64,000 bases of DNA from Budorcas taxicolor. Its lineage: Eukaryota; Chordata; Mammalia; Artiodactyla; Bovidae. The translations under genes and the position numbers were made by a program. The notes under the pieces are model-generated. The model saw only the letters and a list, made by a program, of their open reading frames with translations. It searched no databases and was not told the origin of the DNA. The stretch covers positions 105,827,567-105,891,566 of the forward strand of contig NC_068912.1 of NCBI RefSeq assembly GCF_023091745.1, given 5' to 3'. Below are positions 30,401 through 40,343 of the stretch, in pieces; the first letter of the stretch is position 1, and each line of letters starts with the position of its first letter.

Positions 30401-33400
30401 CAATCACAGACCCTGAAATCTAGGCTCTGGAACCATACAGCTTGGATAAGGAGGCATCTCACAAGATTCCCAAGAACATACTGGAAAACCTGTAGCTCAG
30501 CAGAGGACAGGAGGAACTTGGGCTTCAAGGCTACATTAGCACCATTGCAAGGGAGATGCCTGGCTCCCTTCTGGCTATTTGAGGGGCAAAGCTGTGCAGG
30601 ATTTATTCTCAGAGAGAAATGAAAAGTACAGACATGAGAAGCTGAAGTAGCCAATACTCAGCAGGAATGGACTGAAACAAAGTACAGTCATCAGTACTAT
30701 GAAAAGTAAGAATAGGCTCTATTTCTGAAAGGGGCAGAACCACTAGCTCAGGGTTTCAAAAGTTTGGAGGAAAATGACCACAAGGTAAGGGGCCATCTCA
30801 GAAACAGGATGCACCTGGAAAACGAGAGGGCTGGGGGCAAGGCTCACAGGTGCTGGTCTAGTGAAACTTGCAAACACTTACTGAATGCTCCGTGTGTGTG
30901 GGCAAGGAGCTAAGAGCTTTAGAGGCATTATCTCATTTAGTCCTTCCAACAACATCTCTGATGTAGACTCATCATCCTCACTACAGGAGAAAAGTTATGT
31001 TGAGAGGTTGAGCAAGCTCCCCAAGGTCACAAAGATAGAGGGTGGCAGAGCTGGGACTCCGGCTTCCAAGGCCATGCGCAACCAGTACTGGGCCTGACCA
31101 CTCCTCTAGTGCAGCACTGTCTCCCTAAAGACTGTCAGCACTTTTTAGAACAACTGCTCAGATGTAAAACAGCAGGAAGAACAGGACGGAACAACCTTAG
31201 TGATGAAGCCACCAACCGAACAACCCCATCTCTACCTATCTCCCCAGGATCACAGAGAATTCATCAACATTGCTGAGATTACAGGAGTGGAAAAGTCTAG
31301 CTCTTACCAAGGCCCAAGAGATCCACCGCAGGAGCTTTGGATTTTGGGGAGGTTTTCCGAGGCAGCTGTGGATCTTCTTTTTTCTGTGGCTAGGGTTAAA
31401 ATATGTTACAGAAAGAAATAAGCAGGTGTTTTTGAAGCCTCTATTCCCCTCTCCAACTGTAAAGCCACAGGAATTACTGTGGCATGGATGTTGTTATTCA
31501 AAGAGAGTTACCAAAGGAACAGAACTCAGGAAGTGTTATGTGAAAAAAAACCAAATCAGAAGACAAAGTGCAGAAATCAAACCTAAAGTGAAAAACAAAG
31601 CTGTCATCTGCACTTATCTGGCTTTCTAAAGAGACAGATCTTTCCGAAACCAAGACAACCACAGACCAGGGTATCCAACAGAGGCAGTGGTTTTTGGTCC
31701 CAGGAGAAGCAAAGAATAAAGGCAGGTGTCTGATGGTACAAAAGGTAATGGCCAACACTTCTCCCAGTGATTAGAAAACCTTTAATACCAAAAGGGAACT
31801 CATTTTATAGGTTACCTAATTCGCTCTGCCAATATCACTACGGACTGTGTTCGCAGACAATACGATTCAGAATGATGCTAAAAGACCCTCAAAGGAAAAC
31901 AGTAAAAAGTCTTCTTTCCCAAGATTCCAAACGTGTTAAGAGTCGTGACCCAGGGATTGAACCCGTGTCTCTTACACCTCCTGCAATGGCAGGCAGGTTC
32001 TTTACCACTAGCGCCACCTGGGAAGTCCCATCTTAGAGTATCTACTACCACGGCCATCAGGTGTCCAGTGGGAAAAGAAGAGTGCCTACTTCATTATGAC
32101 AGAGCGAGAACACAAGAAGGGATGGTTTAAAATGAATTACTATGGCCTGGCTTCTGGACTGTTCTTAACAGCAACAGGAAAACCAGGTACAGAAGGCCTA
32201 AGGAGAGGACTAACGTAGCATCTGCTCAGAAGGTGTCACGGAGCCTTGGCATTCTGCCATGAAACGTGCCTCTTGCTCAGATGGGACAGGTGCCATTCCC
32301 AAGCTCCCAAAGGCAGTGTGACAGAGCAGATTGGGCAGCAACAGGCAATGGGAAAGCAGCAGAAATGGCAGTGGGTGATCTAATCCGAACGTGGCCCCCT
32401 TTAATCCCAGGTGCAATGGTGCAACGTGCTCTCAACGAGCCCTACGCCTCCCCACCCCTCCCCTCCCCTCTCCTCTCATCCACTGCCCTCCCCGCCATAC
32501 ATGTCAACAAACCCTGAGCCATCCACACAGCACACACACTGCCCCCACTTACCATTTTCACTTTCTCAAAAACAACAGGTTCCATTTTTTTCTCTGGAGC
32601 TGGTTCGCTCCCTCTTTTCCACTTGTTATCTTTTTCTTTCTATGATGATTAAAAAAAAAACAAGACAAAGAACAGACCCCATGGTGACTAACAGTTCAAC
32701 AAATTAGAATCCTAAATGTCTCAAAAGGACACACAAATCCCTGCTGAATCTGATGCAGGAGCCTGACAAACTGTGGGAGGGTCTTGTGTGGGGCATGAGT
32801 GCTGGCCTCTTCCACCCTGGCCTCAAGGCTGTAAAGAGGCATCTTTCAAATCTCTTAAGTATCTCCCTCCTTGTTCTGTCTAATCCATGTATGACTGTTA
32901 AGTGTGCAGACCGGGTTATCTATAGAGGTTAAAACATTTCACCAGTTTGCTGTCCCTTTTGGACCCAAGTTTAACTTGCTCATCTTGGTACGGTAGTGAA
33001 AAATGTTCATCTTACTTGACATACAGCCTTCAATCAAAGGTTCTCTCCCTTACAAATATGAGCCAAAGATGAAGTGTTTCCTTATATATAAAATGTGAGT
33101 GAGAAGAGCTGTGAACTAATCCCACAGGGCTATCACCTGGATCAAAAGAATAACAGAACATAAATGTAATTTGCTATATATTAAAGGATATTGTATAAAT
33201 AAAATGGATAAAGTTTGAAGTCCCCCATCTGCCTCTTCTAGCCAGAGGGTTCTGTTGTTTAGTCACTCAGTTGTGTCTGACTCTGTGACCCCATGGACTG
33301 TAGCATGCCAGGCTATCCTGTCCTTCATTATCTCCCACAGTTTGCTCAAACTCATGCCAATTGAGTCAGTGATGCCATCCAACCATCTCATCCTCTGTCA

Positions 33401-36400
33401 CCCCCTTCTCCTGCCCTCACGAATCTTATTTGTAAAATGCAGGACAGCTGGAGCTCAAGCTCCAATACTTTGGCCACCTGACACGAACAGCCAACTCATT
33501 GGAAAAGACCCTGATGCTGGGAAAGACTGAAGGCAAAAGAAGTGGGTGGCAGAGGATGAGATGGTTGGATGGCATCACTAATTCAATGGACATGAACCTG
33601 GGTGAACTCCGGGAGACGGTGAAGGACAGGGAGGCCTGGCATGCTGCAGTCCACGGGGTCACAAACAGTTGGACACCACTTAGCAACTGAACAACAAATA
33701 CACACGAAAAATGGTCGGCCCTGATCATGATCAAAAAGTGAAATTTAAAATGCACTTTTGGGCGGAATTCCCTGGCAGTCCAGTGGTTAGGACTCTGAAC
33801 ATTCAGTGCTGAGAATCCAGGTTTGACCTCTGGTTGGAGAAATAAGATTTCAAGCCACGAGGCATGGCCAAAAAAAACAAAAACAAAAACATTTTGGGGA
33901 GGAGAAAAAAATCTTAATAGTACTATCTAATATTGGTAGGGATGGAGTAAAACTACTCTACTCATCCAATGCTAAGAAGACAGTGTAGAACAGTACAACT
34001 TCTAAAAAATATATTGGCAAACATACGAAGAGACAAATACTGAAACCCTTTGACCAAGAGAACATTGTATCTTGTAATATACCTTAAAAAAAATAATCCA
34101 AAGCATGGAGAAAGTGACATATGCCAGGAAGTTCATTCCAGAGCAACGTATCTGAAGAGAAACGGAACCTTTATGCCACAGAGGGGAAGAGTGAAACAAG
34201 CTGTGATCTAGCTGCTCACTGAACAAGAGGCAACGATTACAAGTTGTGAAAAGTAACAAGTAAACAGGTGACAGGTAAAAACATGACGTGCTGAGTTAAA
34301 GGAAAGCAGGAAACATTCTATCCAAACATGGCACAGTTATGCCTTCAAAAAGTAACTACACAGGGAAGAATGGGGGAAACACACGGGTGACAGTCATTAT
34401 GCAGAAAGAGTAGGCATGGATTTTCCAGTTTAACTTCCATATTATCTGTAAAGTGATATCATAATCACGAAGGACACACCCAGCGATGCTTGCTGCATAC
34501 ATAGTGTAATACGTTAATACAGAACACTTTATTTCTTGAAATTAAAAACATCTTATCTGTCTATTTAAGAAGATTACTCTTCAACAAAGCCAGTTTCTTT
34601 TAGATTTGATATTAAATGCCTTCACTCAGCAAATATTAATTCTTGGCATATAAATCTTCACAAAGATATTTTTTAAAAGTCTAAATACATCAAATAAAAG
34701 GTTTTGAAATAGCTCTTTGGCACACAGGAAACATTTCCTTTCTAACTGAAAACATTTACTGAGTAAAACAGGCTGCTTTCATGGGTATGGTACAGCAGAA
34801 ACATAATTATGAATGAATACCATCTATTTCCATGCAGCACCTCTTTCCTCTTCTCCTACCTTCTGAATTACCTCAGATACCTTTTGTTTGACCTCATCTG
34901 ATTTCATATGTTCTTGTACAATGAACAGAGCTAAGCAGACAGACTACAGTTTTCTACAAAGGAAAGGAAAGGTCTGTTTCTTTTGGTTTCAAACTCTTCT
35001 AGATGATGCCATCCAAGCCATAAAGGTATGCTGGGTTAAGTCTTTCTTGGAAGAGTTACGACACATCCCTTTTCTGGATGACTGTGACGTAAGAGTCCCT
35101 CATACAAAGCTGAGAAGGAATTATCGTTACCTAACTACATGTATTACCCTGCACTTACTTGCCCACGTTGAAATCAACGACCGGTTAGTGCCCCTTTTCA
35201 TACAAGATCAAAAGATCGGTCTCGAGCTAATTCCAATTAGTTTGACTTTATCTGGAAGGGCTTAGAGCCCTGTGTAAATGTAATGATCTCACTGGCTAGC
35301 ACATCTTCCATCAAAATAAACAACAGAGAGAGGACAGATGCTAGGTAGATAGGTCTTTTGCTAGAACTGGAGAATCCCATATTCTCCATACTTCCTTAGC
35401 TAGAGAAACAGTTGATTATTTCAAAGCAAATTTATTAGTCTTGTCAAAGGCTTTTCGAAGGTTTAAGTTAGTCATATTTATAGGTTCCCCTCTAGCTGTC
35501 ATTAGTCAGGCATATTTCCTTCTTCCAGAAACCATGTTGTATTTCCTCTTGTACACTGTATTTCAGATTCTAACCACATGCCTAGGATGCAAAGTGTATT
35601 TGGCAACTGGGAGTCTCCTAAAACTCCTCTCAAGAACAAGCGTTCCATTGGCAGTCAGTCAACTGACACAATGGAAATATATGCTGGCCAAATTTAAGGA
35701 AACTCTGCTGATATAATTACATCAATTTTGGTGACTTCACTTACAGAAAAAAAAATGCACACACACGTATGTATGCACACACACACTATTCTATTTGATC
35801 TAGTATGCCCAACATATCCATATAAAGAAATAGTTTGGAAATGGGAATCATTGACATCTAAATTCAGATCATGGTAAAGAATTAACTGATGGTTGGTCCA
35901 TCCCTGAGGCAAAAGTTTGCTCCATGATATCTCAGGGTCTTGATTCAATAGCTTGCTTTATTCTACTTTTTTTGTTTTTATGTTCTTAGAGTATTTTGGT
36001 AGCTGTTCTTCAGATTCTCCCCAGGCCTGATTAATAAGCAAGTTGTTTATTATGAACAAAACTTGAAAGATTTACAACCAACCCTAAAGGCGTTGATGTC
36101 CAGACTTCGGTCCATGTATTTCTTCTTCTCATATTTATCTCGAATAAATCCCTCGACCGCACTGCAAGAAGCTTATTAAGGATAAAGCAAGCAAGTCTTT
36201 CTCACAGAATGACCATAAAAGGTCCATTTGTATCCCGTGAGCATTGTTCCCCCTCTTCCTTCTGCCTGGTTTCCCCACGTGGCTCCTATCTCTTCTGGCC
36301 TATCCCTAACCCAAACCTTAAAATGCCTCCTTCGTGGCTACTGCAGGGAATCACCATTTCCTACAGCAGAAATGGGGTCCCTCTTCATTTTGACAGCAGT

Positions 36401-38576
36401 GGAGCCTGCGGCTGTTCTACTGATAGAATACAGGTAAAGCAGTCAGTTATCTACTTTAAAGTCCTTAAGTCAACAGGACTGAAACAGACATCTGAGTGCC
36501 CCTTAAAAAAAATATACGGGACTCCCGTGCCCCACTGCCAGATTCTGATCTGGGGTCCTCTGCAGGGCTCCAAATCTACATTTAGTAGGTTCTCCTTGTA
36601 CCCACCAAAATCAAACTCTAAGAAGATGGTCTACAAGCCATGTTTTGAGAAGCACTGCCTTCAGGGAGTTTGGTTTTATGAGCTGAGTGCCATCTCCATT
36701 CGAGGGGCTGGGGGAAGAAAGTTGTGGATTAACTGGTCAACAAGTTAATTCTTTCAGGTAGGGCATAAAAAGGCATTAAAAATCAGTGGCAGTTTTGCTG
36801 AATCAACATAGCACAATAAACTATTCTTTTTATCAAACAATAGTTTCAGAGATTCAAAGACTATTGGAGATGTCACTCTATGGAAGAATTCACAGTGAAC
36901 CACAGCAGTCTTAATTTGGGGATGAGTCGCCCCTGTGTGACACCACCATTCTGACATTAGAGAGTATACATGGGCTTTCTATATGTCTTGGTTGCAGGAG
37001 AGAGGAAAAGCCAGACAGACTTCAACTCATCCACATATAAAGATGGCCCAGTCAGATCATGGGTCCTGAGTCTTCTGTAACTCTCCCAAGACACTACCAA
37101 CACCACCACCACCAATAAAACCATTCAGCCTTTGAAGTTGCTCCAAAAAAGATACTGGTCTATTTGAGGTCGCCGAAAGGTCTCAGGCAGGTAGGCTTCA
37201 TAAAGTCGGTTTGCCTTTCCATTCCCCATCTCTTGCATGCACTGCAATCAAAAAGATGTGGAAACAAGGAATGCCACATTAGGAAAGAACTGAAAAACTT
37301 CTTATCCAACTGCATCATTTTACAGTTGAAAAGCCAACCTAGGGAGTGGCAGAACCGAGATTTAAACCTGCGTATTCTGATTTATAATCCATGATTCTCT
37401 CGGCTCTGCTCCCAACCATTTCCTTCCACAGCTGTCTTTCCTGCCACTCTGTCTCCTTTTATTGAAAGATTTGTCTAACATGATATATTTGATTCAATAG
37501 TAATTTAAGATCCCATTTGAAAGTCCACGACATAGAGCTGCCAATACAAATGTCTACTTGGCAGGCAATAATCAGTGCCTAATCAGGCAGGCAGTAATTA
37601 CGAACAACTACAATTCTGAGTTTCTAGTAGCAATTAACCTATCCACTGTATTACCAACAAATATGTTTCTCATTAGGCTTTTGAAAGACTCCTTAACATT
37701 TGTGAGAGATAAATTCCAAGATTTTTAAACATCTTCAAATATAACTGAAAAATATAACTAATCTTTTAGTCCTTCAGTGAATCTATAAAGATAACCTAAA
37801 GTAACTTCTAAAGCCATTTTCTGTCAAGAATAACCTCTTACTTACAATATCAACTTTAGCAACTGGTTTTCTTTGGAGCCAGGAGATTTCCCGAAAACAA
37901 ATTATATATATATATACACATTTGTAAATTACTTTAAGAAGTTTCAATGCAGGAAGAGAACAGAAAACAGGGAAGCCATATCAACCTGCAGCTCTCCAGC
38001 CAGGCTGGACTCACTAACTTAAGTGTCTCACAGTCAGCCCACCAACCTAACAGCAAGCAGGATTCATATATGCATTTCTGCAATAAAAAACATTAAAAGT
38101 ATACGTGTTGGACTTCTTTTTTAAGTGAGTATCTAAAATTACAAACATTAGATCTGAAAATGATAAGGGCCTTAGAAAATAATACAAAGATCCTCCTTCA
38201 TGTCTTCATGGATCCATGGGGTCCTAGTCCATAGAGTATTTGTGTTTTGAAGGAGGTAAAATATAAGTGGAATAACTTGTGTCTTAAATACAAAGATAAA
38301 AATTTTTTATTGCGGCGTTAGTGTTGAATACTTAAACTTCCCTCTACCTTCACCTTTGTGCCCAGTTTGACTGAAATTCATCTGGAACTACTTTCACATG
38401 AAGTATGGGAGCAGCTGACTCACTCCTGGGTTGTGCAAGTACCTGGATCTGTTCTTGAGTCCACTGGTCAAGGTTAACCGATTTTACCCTGGATATGTGC
38501 ACCCCGAGATTCCTGTGGATTCCAGCACATCGAATGCAGATGAACACGCCAATGTTCCAGGAGGCCCATCGTGGCC
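24326..38576 (-). CDS. SMAP2: SMAP2, Arf GTPase-activating protein (spliced, 9 of 10 coding exons)
   Basis: SMAP2 stimulates GTP hydrolysis on Arf1 and acts with clathrin in vesicle traffic at the trans-Golgi network and endosomes. Coding exons, in order: 38576-38443, 37241-37156, 36161-36083, 32639-32553, 31389-31308, 30305-30196, 29423-29258, 28871-28555, 24451-24326. All introns are GT-AG and the phases fit. Assuming the usual 34-residue exon 1 (with the first two zinc Cys), residues 35-429 are encoded here. Visible elements are the ArfGAP second Cys pair (CIRC, 48-51), the arginine finger R56 in GIHRNLG, the clathrin box LLGLD (187-191), and a Met/Gly/Ala-rich C-terminal region that in SMAP2 binds CALM. 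The total of 429 residues matches the family. No frame damage is seen. Exon 1 and its promoter are outside the window. SMAP1 is excluded by the C-terminal sequence. Confidence 0.97.
25403..25571 (+). mobile_element. Bov-tA SINE
   Basis: The tRNA-like head lacks part of the B box but the body is intact. Flanks TCTCATAAGAA and TCTCATATGAA are a near-perfect duplication. Confidence 0.88.
25905..26022 (-). mobile_element. CHR-type SINE
   Basis: On plus it reads ggctgtgaggcatgtgaaat, gactagggatcaaaccc and actggaccaccagggaagg. Confidence 0.88.
26500..26698 (-). mobile_element. Bov-tA SINE, GC-rich diverged copy
   Basis: The Bov-A body is clear (cttcagtcgtgtccgaatc, gagaacactggagtggg). The head is degraded (gccctgcattggcacagg, ctagtgccacc). 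Confidence 0.85.
27179..27372 (-). mobile_element. Bov-tA SINE
   Basis: A minus-strand copy runs from caatcgtgtctggctctttg to ctcctgcactggcaggcgg, with the head truncated. Confidence 0.88.
27841..28187 (-). mobile_element. CHR-2-type SINE, long form
   Basis: The long body (ctctggtgctgtgagggctc, tcttgttgcggagcacagac, cagttgtggtacgtggg) and head (accagggattgaatctg, gtagccaccagggaagccc) are on minus. Confidence 0.88.
28555..28871 (-). CDS. SMAP2: SMAP2 coding exon 9 (Met-rich region)
   Basis: It follows the acceptor cggcag, completes A283 and encodes residues 284-388 in 317 nt. It includes [53 protein letters not shown] and QLQWNLTQ at the donor (CAG|GTAAGC). It is low-complexity, rich in Met, Gly, Ala and Pro, with no predicted fold. 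Open-frame translation continues past both splice sites, which can mislead gene callers. Confidence 0.97.
29258..29423 (-). CDS. SMAP2: SMAP2 coding exon 8
   Basis: Acceptor tcctaag is followed by [19 protein letters not shown], then the [19 protein letters not shown] segment, ending MPTQ plus one base at CAAG|GTAGAG. It covers residues 228-282 in 166 nt, phase 0 in and phase 1 out. Confidence 0.96.
29690..29890 (+). mobile_element. MIR SINE
   Basis: MIR landmarks (ctggttgtgtaacaagagg, aactctttcctcatttggaa, tgcaggattgtggtgaa) are in SMAP2 intron 7, which is otherwise featureless. Confidence 0.7.
30196..30305 (-). CDS. SMAP2: SMAP2 coding exon 7
   Basis: Acceptor tttccag is followed by two bases that complete D191 of the clathrin box, then [26 protein letters not shown] and SSSVSRK at a consensus donor AAG|GTGAGT. 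The LDLLAS segment is a second acidic-leucine motif of possible clathrin or adaptor relevance (inference). It covers residues 192-227 in 110 nt. Confidence 0.96.
30868..31100 (-). mobile_element. MIR SINE
   Basis: A near-complete MIR is on minus. Plus shows gcaaacacttactgaatgc, cattatctcatttagtcc, ccaaggtcacaaagatag and gtggcagagctgggactcc. It lies about 200 bp from exon 6. Confidence 0.9.
31308..31389 (-). CDS. SMAP2: SMAP2 coding exon 6 (clathrin box)
   Basis: After the acceptor accctag the exon encodes [19 protein letters not shown] and PAVDLLGL, ending one base into D191 at CTTG|GTAAGA. The LLGLD clathrin box is therefore split across the exon 6-7 junction. It covers residues 164-190 in 82 nt. 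Confidence 0.97.
31947..32031 (-). mobile_element. tRNA-like SINE head
   Basis: Plus reads gacccagggattgaacccg, cctgcaatggcaggcagg and cgccacctgggaagtcc, a head-only Bov-tA/CHR fragment in SMAP2 intron 5. Confidence 0.85.
32450..32468 (-). promoter_or_regulatory. SMAP2: G-quadruplex motif downstream of the SMAP2 exon 5 donor
   Basis: On the SMAP2 sense strand four GGGG runs are separated by single bases. It begins about 85 nt after the exon 5 donor in intron 5. G-runs close to 5' splice sites often act as splicing enhancers; the role here is inferred. Confidence 0.6.
32553..32639 (-). CDS. SMAP2: SMAP2 coding exon 5
   Basis: Acceptor catcatag after a long T-run is followed by [19 protein letters not shown] and [10 protein letters not shown] at the consensus donor ATG|GTAAGT. 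It is a highly charged linker, residues 135-163, 87 nt, phase 0 on both sides. Confidence 0.97.
33251..33419 (-). mobile_element. Bov-B LINE 3' tail, left arm of an inverted pair
   Basis: Plus reads tgttgtttagtcactcag through ctcatcctctgtcaccccc, the reverse of the Bov-B tail. The matching plus-strand copy starts 28 bp later. Confidence 0.9.
33448..33694 (+). mobile_element. Bov-B LINE 3' tail, right arm of an inverted pair
   Basis: Plus reads ctggagctcaagctccaat through gatgctgggaaagactg to cttagcaactgaacaaca. Its last about 160 bp are complementary to 33251-33419. Confidence 0.9.
33764..33890 (+). mobile_element. CHR-type SINE
   Basis: It starts cggaattccctggcagtccag and ends in an (A)nC-rich tail (aaaaaaaacaaaaacaaaaac). 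Confidence 0.88.
33891..36082. other. SMAP2: SMAP2 intron 4, unannotated part
   Basis: It is AT-rich with no repeat I can name. A 125-codon frame at 34888-35265 and one at 35441-35716 show no domain and are taken as chance. Confidence 0.5.
36083..36161 (-). CDS. SMAP2: SMAP2 coding exon 4
   Basis: Acceptor cttgcag is followed by one base completing H108, then [20 protein letters not shown] and DINAFR. The donor AGG|GTTGGT is weak. The segment closes the ArfGAP domain ([11 protein letters not shown] is characteristic of SMAP proteins). It covers residues 109-134 in 79 nt. Confidence 0.96.
36485..36665. mobile_element. MER5-like hAT remnant
   Basis: The text gattctgatctggggtcc and the end catgttttgagaagcactgcc resemble the MER5A/B family. 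It is old and in SMAP2 intron 3. Confidence 0.55.
37156..37241 (-). CDS. SMAP2: SMAP2 coding exon 3
   Basis: Acceptor tgattgcag is followed by [20 protein letters not shown] then TFRRPQID and two bases of H108. The donor GACCA|GTATCT is weak. It encodes the mid ArfGAP helices, residues 80-107, 86 nt, phase 0 in and phase 2 out. Confidence 0.97.
38443..38576 (-). CDS. SMAP2: SMAP2 coding exon 2 (ArfGAP zinc-finger half and arginine finger)
   Basis: Acceptor ctccacag is followed by two bases of G35, then [38 protein letters not shown] and TQEQIQ at CAG|GTACTT. It carries zinc ligands C48 and C51 and the catalytic arginine R56. The frame stays open past the donor, so an ORF caller would extend it with intron codons. 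It covers residues 35-79 in 134 nt. Confidence 0.97.
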
Positions 38577-38714
38577 CTGTGGAGGGCAGGATCAGGGGGC
38601 AATAGAGTAAAAATTAAAACAACATTCACAACCCAAACCAGAATTATTTAGGTTATCAGATAACATTTCAGCTAGAACATCAGTGAGAGAATTGTTACCA
38701 CGATCACCTTTTAA

Positions 38715-38852
38715 ATTTTTAAAAATTTTGTTTTTATTTTTTTGGCTGCGCTGTGAGGCTTGCGGGATTTTAGTTCCTTGAACAGGGACTGAACCCCAGG
38801 CCTAGCAGGGAAAGCTCTGAGTCCTAACCACTGGACTGCCAGGGAATTCCAC
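38715..38852 (-). mobile_element. CHR-type SINE
   Basis: Plus reads tttttttggctgcgctgtgagg, tgaacagggactgaacccc and actggactgccagggaattcc. Confidence 0.9.
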
Positions 38853-38899
38853 AATCACCTTTTTTGGGTCATTGTTTTGTTAATTTTTCCAAAAATGAG

Positions 38900-39185
38900 C
38901 TTTTTTTAAAAAAAGTTTAAAGTGTACAATATGGTAGTCTTTAGTATATTCACACAGTTATGTATCATCGTCACTATCTAATTCCATAATGTCTTCATCC
39001 TCCCCAAGAAGAATTCTCAAGCCTAGTAGCAGGCACTTCCCATTTCCTCTAAAATTCCCCTGACCCCAGCCCCTGGCAACCACAAATCTACATTTTCTTT
39101 CTATAGATTTGCCAATTCTGGACATTTCATAGAAATATATAATGTGGGCATCTGTGTATGGAACATTAGCTTTTTTAGAGTCTCA
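38900..39185 (-). mobile_element. Old L1 3'-region fragment
   Basis: Plus reads aaagtgtacaatatggtag, tcccaagaagaattctcaag-like text, ctggcaaccacaaatctac and gccaattctggacatttc, typical of a reversed ancient L1. Confidence 0.65.
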
Positions 39186-39962
39186 TAAAGGTTGAACTGC
39201 AAATATTATAATATTGTTACTTATGTTTTTAAAAATCCCAGGAGAACAGTGGCAGGTCATGTCACATTCTATTTAATATATTTCATGAACAGCCCTCTCT
39301 CAAGAAACTTGTTAATGGTGGTGAGACCTGGATTCAGTTTTCCTACTAGGAAAAAAGATACAGACATACCATGCCAGCTTGCAGCTAAGCCTGAAATTTA
39401 AAACTCTGTTTATCCTCCCCTCCCCACCAGGACTATAAAATATGCATCCAGATTGACTTAATAGGATCATTTCCCCTAGGGCTAATGTCCCTACTTTACC
39501 CACCTACAGCATTATCTAGATTTAAAATTGCCATATAATAAGGATGCTTATAGCAAAAAAAAAAAAAAAAATCTCAGACATGTATTTTAATATAAGATGT
39601 TACATAATCTCCCATCCCCTGCCAACTTTGCTCACCCTAATAACCACTCTGGAAAAATTTCAAACTCCTCTTCATAATTTTTATACAGGGTAAAAGCAAC
39701 CTACTTTTATATGACATCTGCCAAAGATTTACTGAAAAATCACTAATATTTCTTTTGCCACTACTCCAGTAGGCAGAAACTCACCACATAAAAGAAGCAT
39801 GATGTCAAGAGCTAGAGGCTGTGAAAAAGAAGTGAAAAGACACGAACTGGGTTTCTACAGAGATAAACAGAACCCGCATTTGGAACAAAAAAGGACACAA
39901 GGTTTTGGTTCTGCTGGACACAGACAATGGTGTGGTTAGTCTGAGCGTTTTGACAGAAGTTT

Positions 39963-40330
39963 TTGTTTTTTTTTTTAATCTTTTTACTGAAGGATAATTG
40001 CTTTACAGAATTTTGTTGTTTTCTGTCAAACCTCAACATGAATCAGCCACAGGTCTACATATATCCCCTCCCTTTTGAACCTCCCTACAATCTCCCACCC
40101 CATCCCACCCTTCTAGGTTGATACAGAGCCCCTGTTTGAGTTTCCTGAGCCATACAGCAAATTCTCGTTGGCTATCTATTTCACATATGGTGATGTAAGT
40201 TTCCACGTTACTCTCTCCATACATTTCAGCCTCTCCTCCCCTCTCCCTATGTCCATAAGTCTATTCTCTAATTTTGTTTATCCACTGCTGCCCTGTAAAT
40301 AAATTCTTCAGTACCATTTTTCTAGATTCC
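39963..40330 (-). mobile_element. Ruminant L1, 5'-truncated, with 13-bp target-site duplication
   Basis: A T-run (poly-A on minus) leads into cctcaacatgaatcagccac, gttgatacagagcccctg and ctgccctgtaaataaattc, the reversed tail of a ruminant L1. The duplication TTGACAGAAGTTT occurs at 39950-39962 and 40331-40343. It holds no intact ORF. Confidence 0.92.
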
Positions 40331-40343
40331 TTGACAGAAGTTT

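Noticed and set aside
34888..35265. 125-codon plus-strand frame in SMAP2 intron 4
   Set aside because: No domain, homology pattern or promoter was recognisable; taken as chance.
36209..36748. 179-codon plus-strand frame between SMAP2 exons 4 and 3
   Set aside because: It overlaps a MER5-like remnant, is antisense to the gene and has no recognisable domain or splice support.
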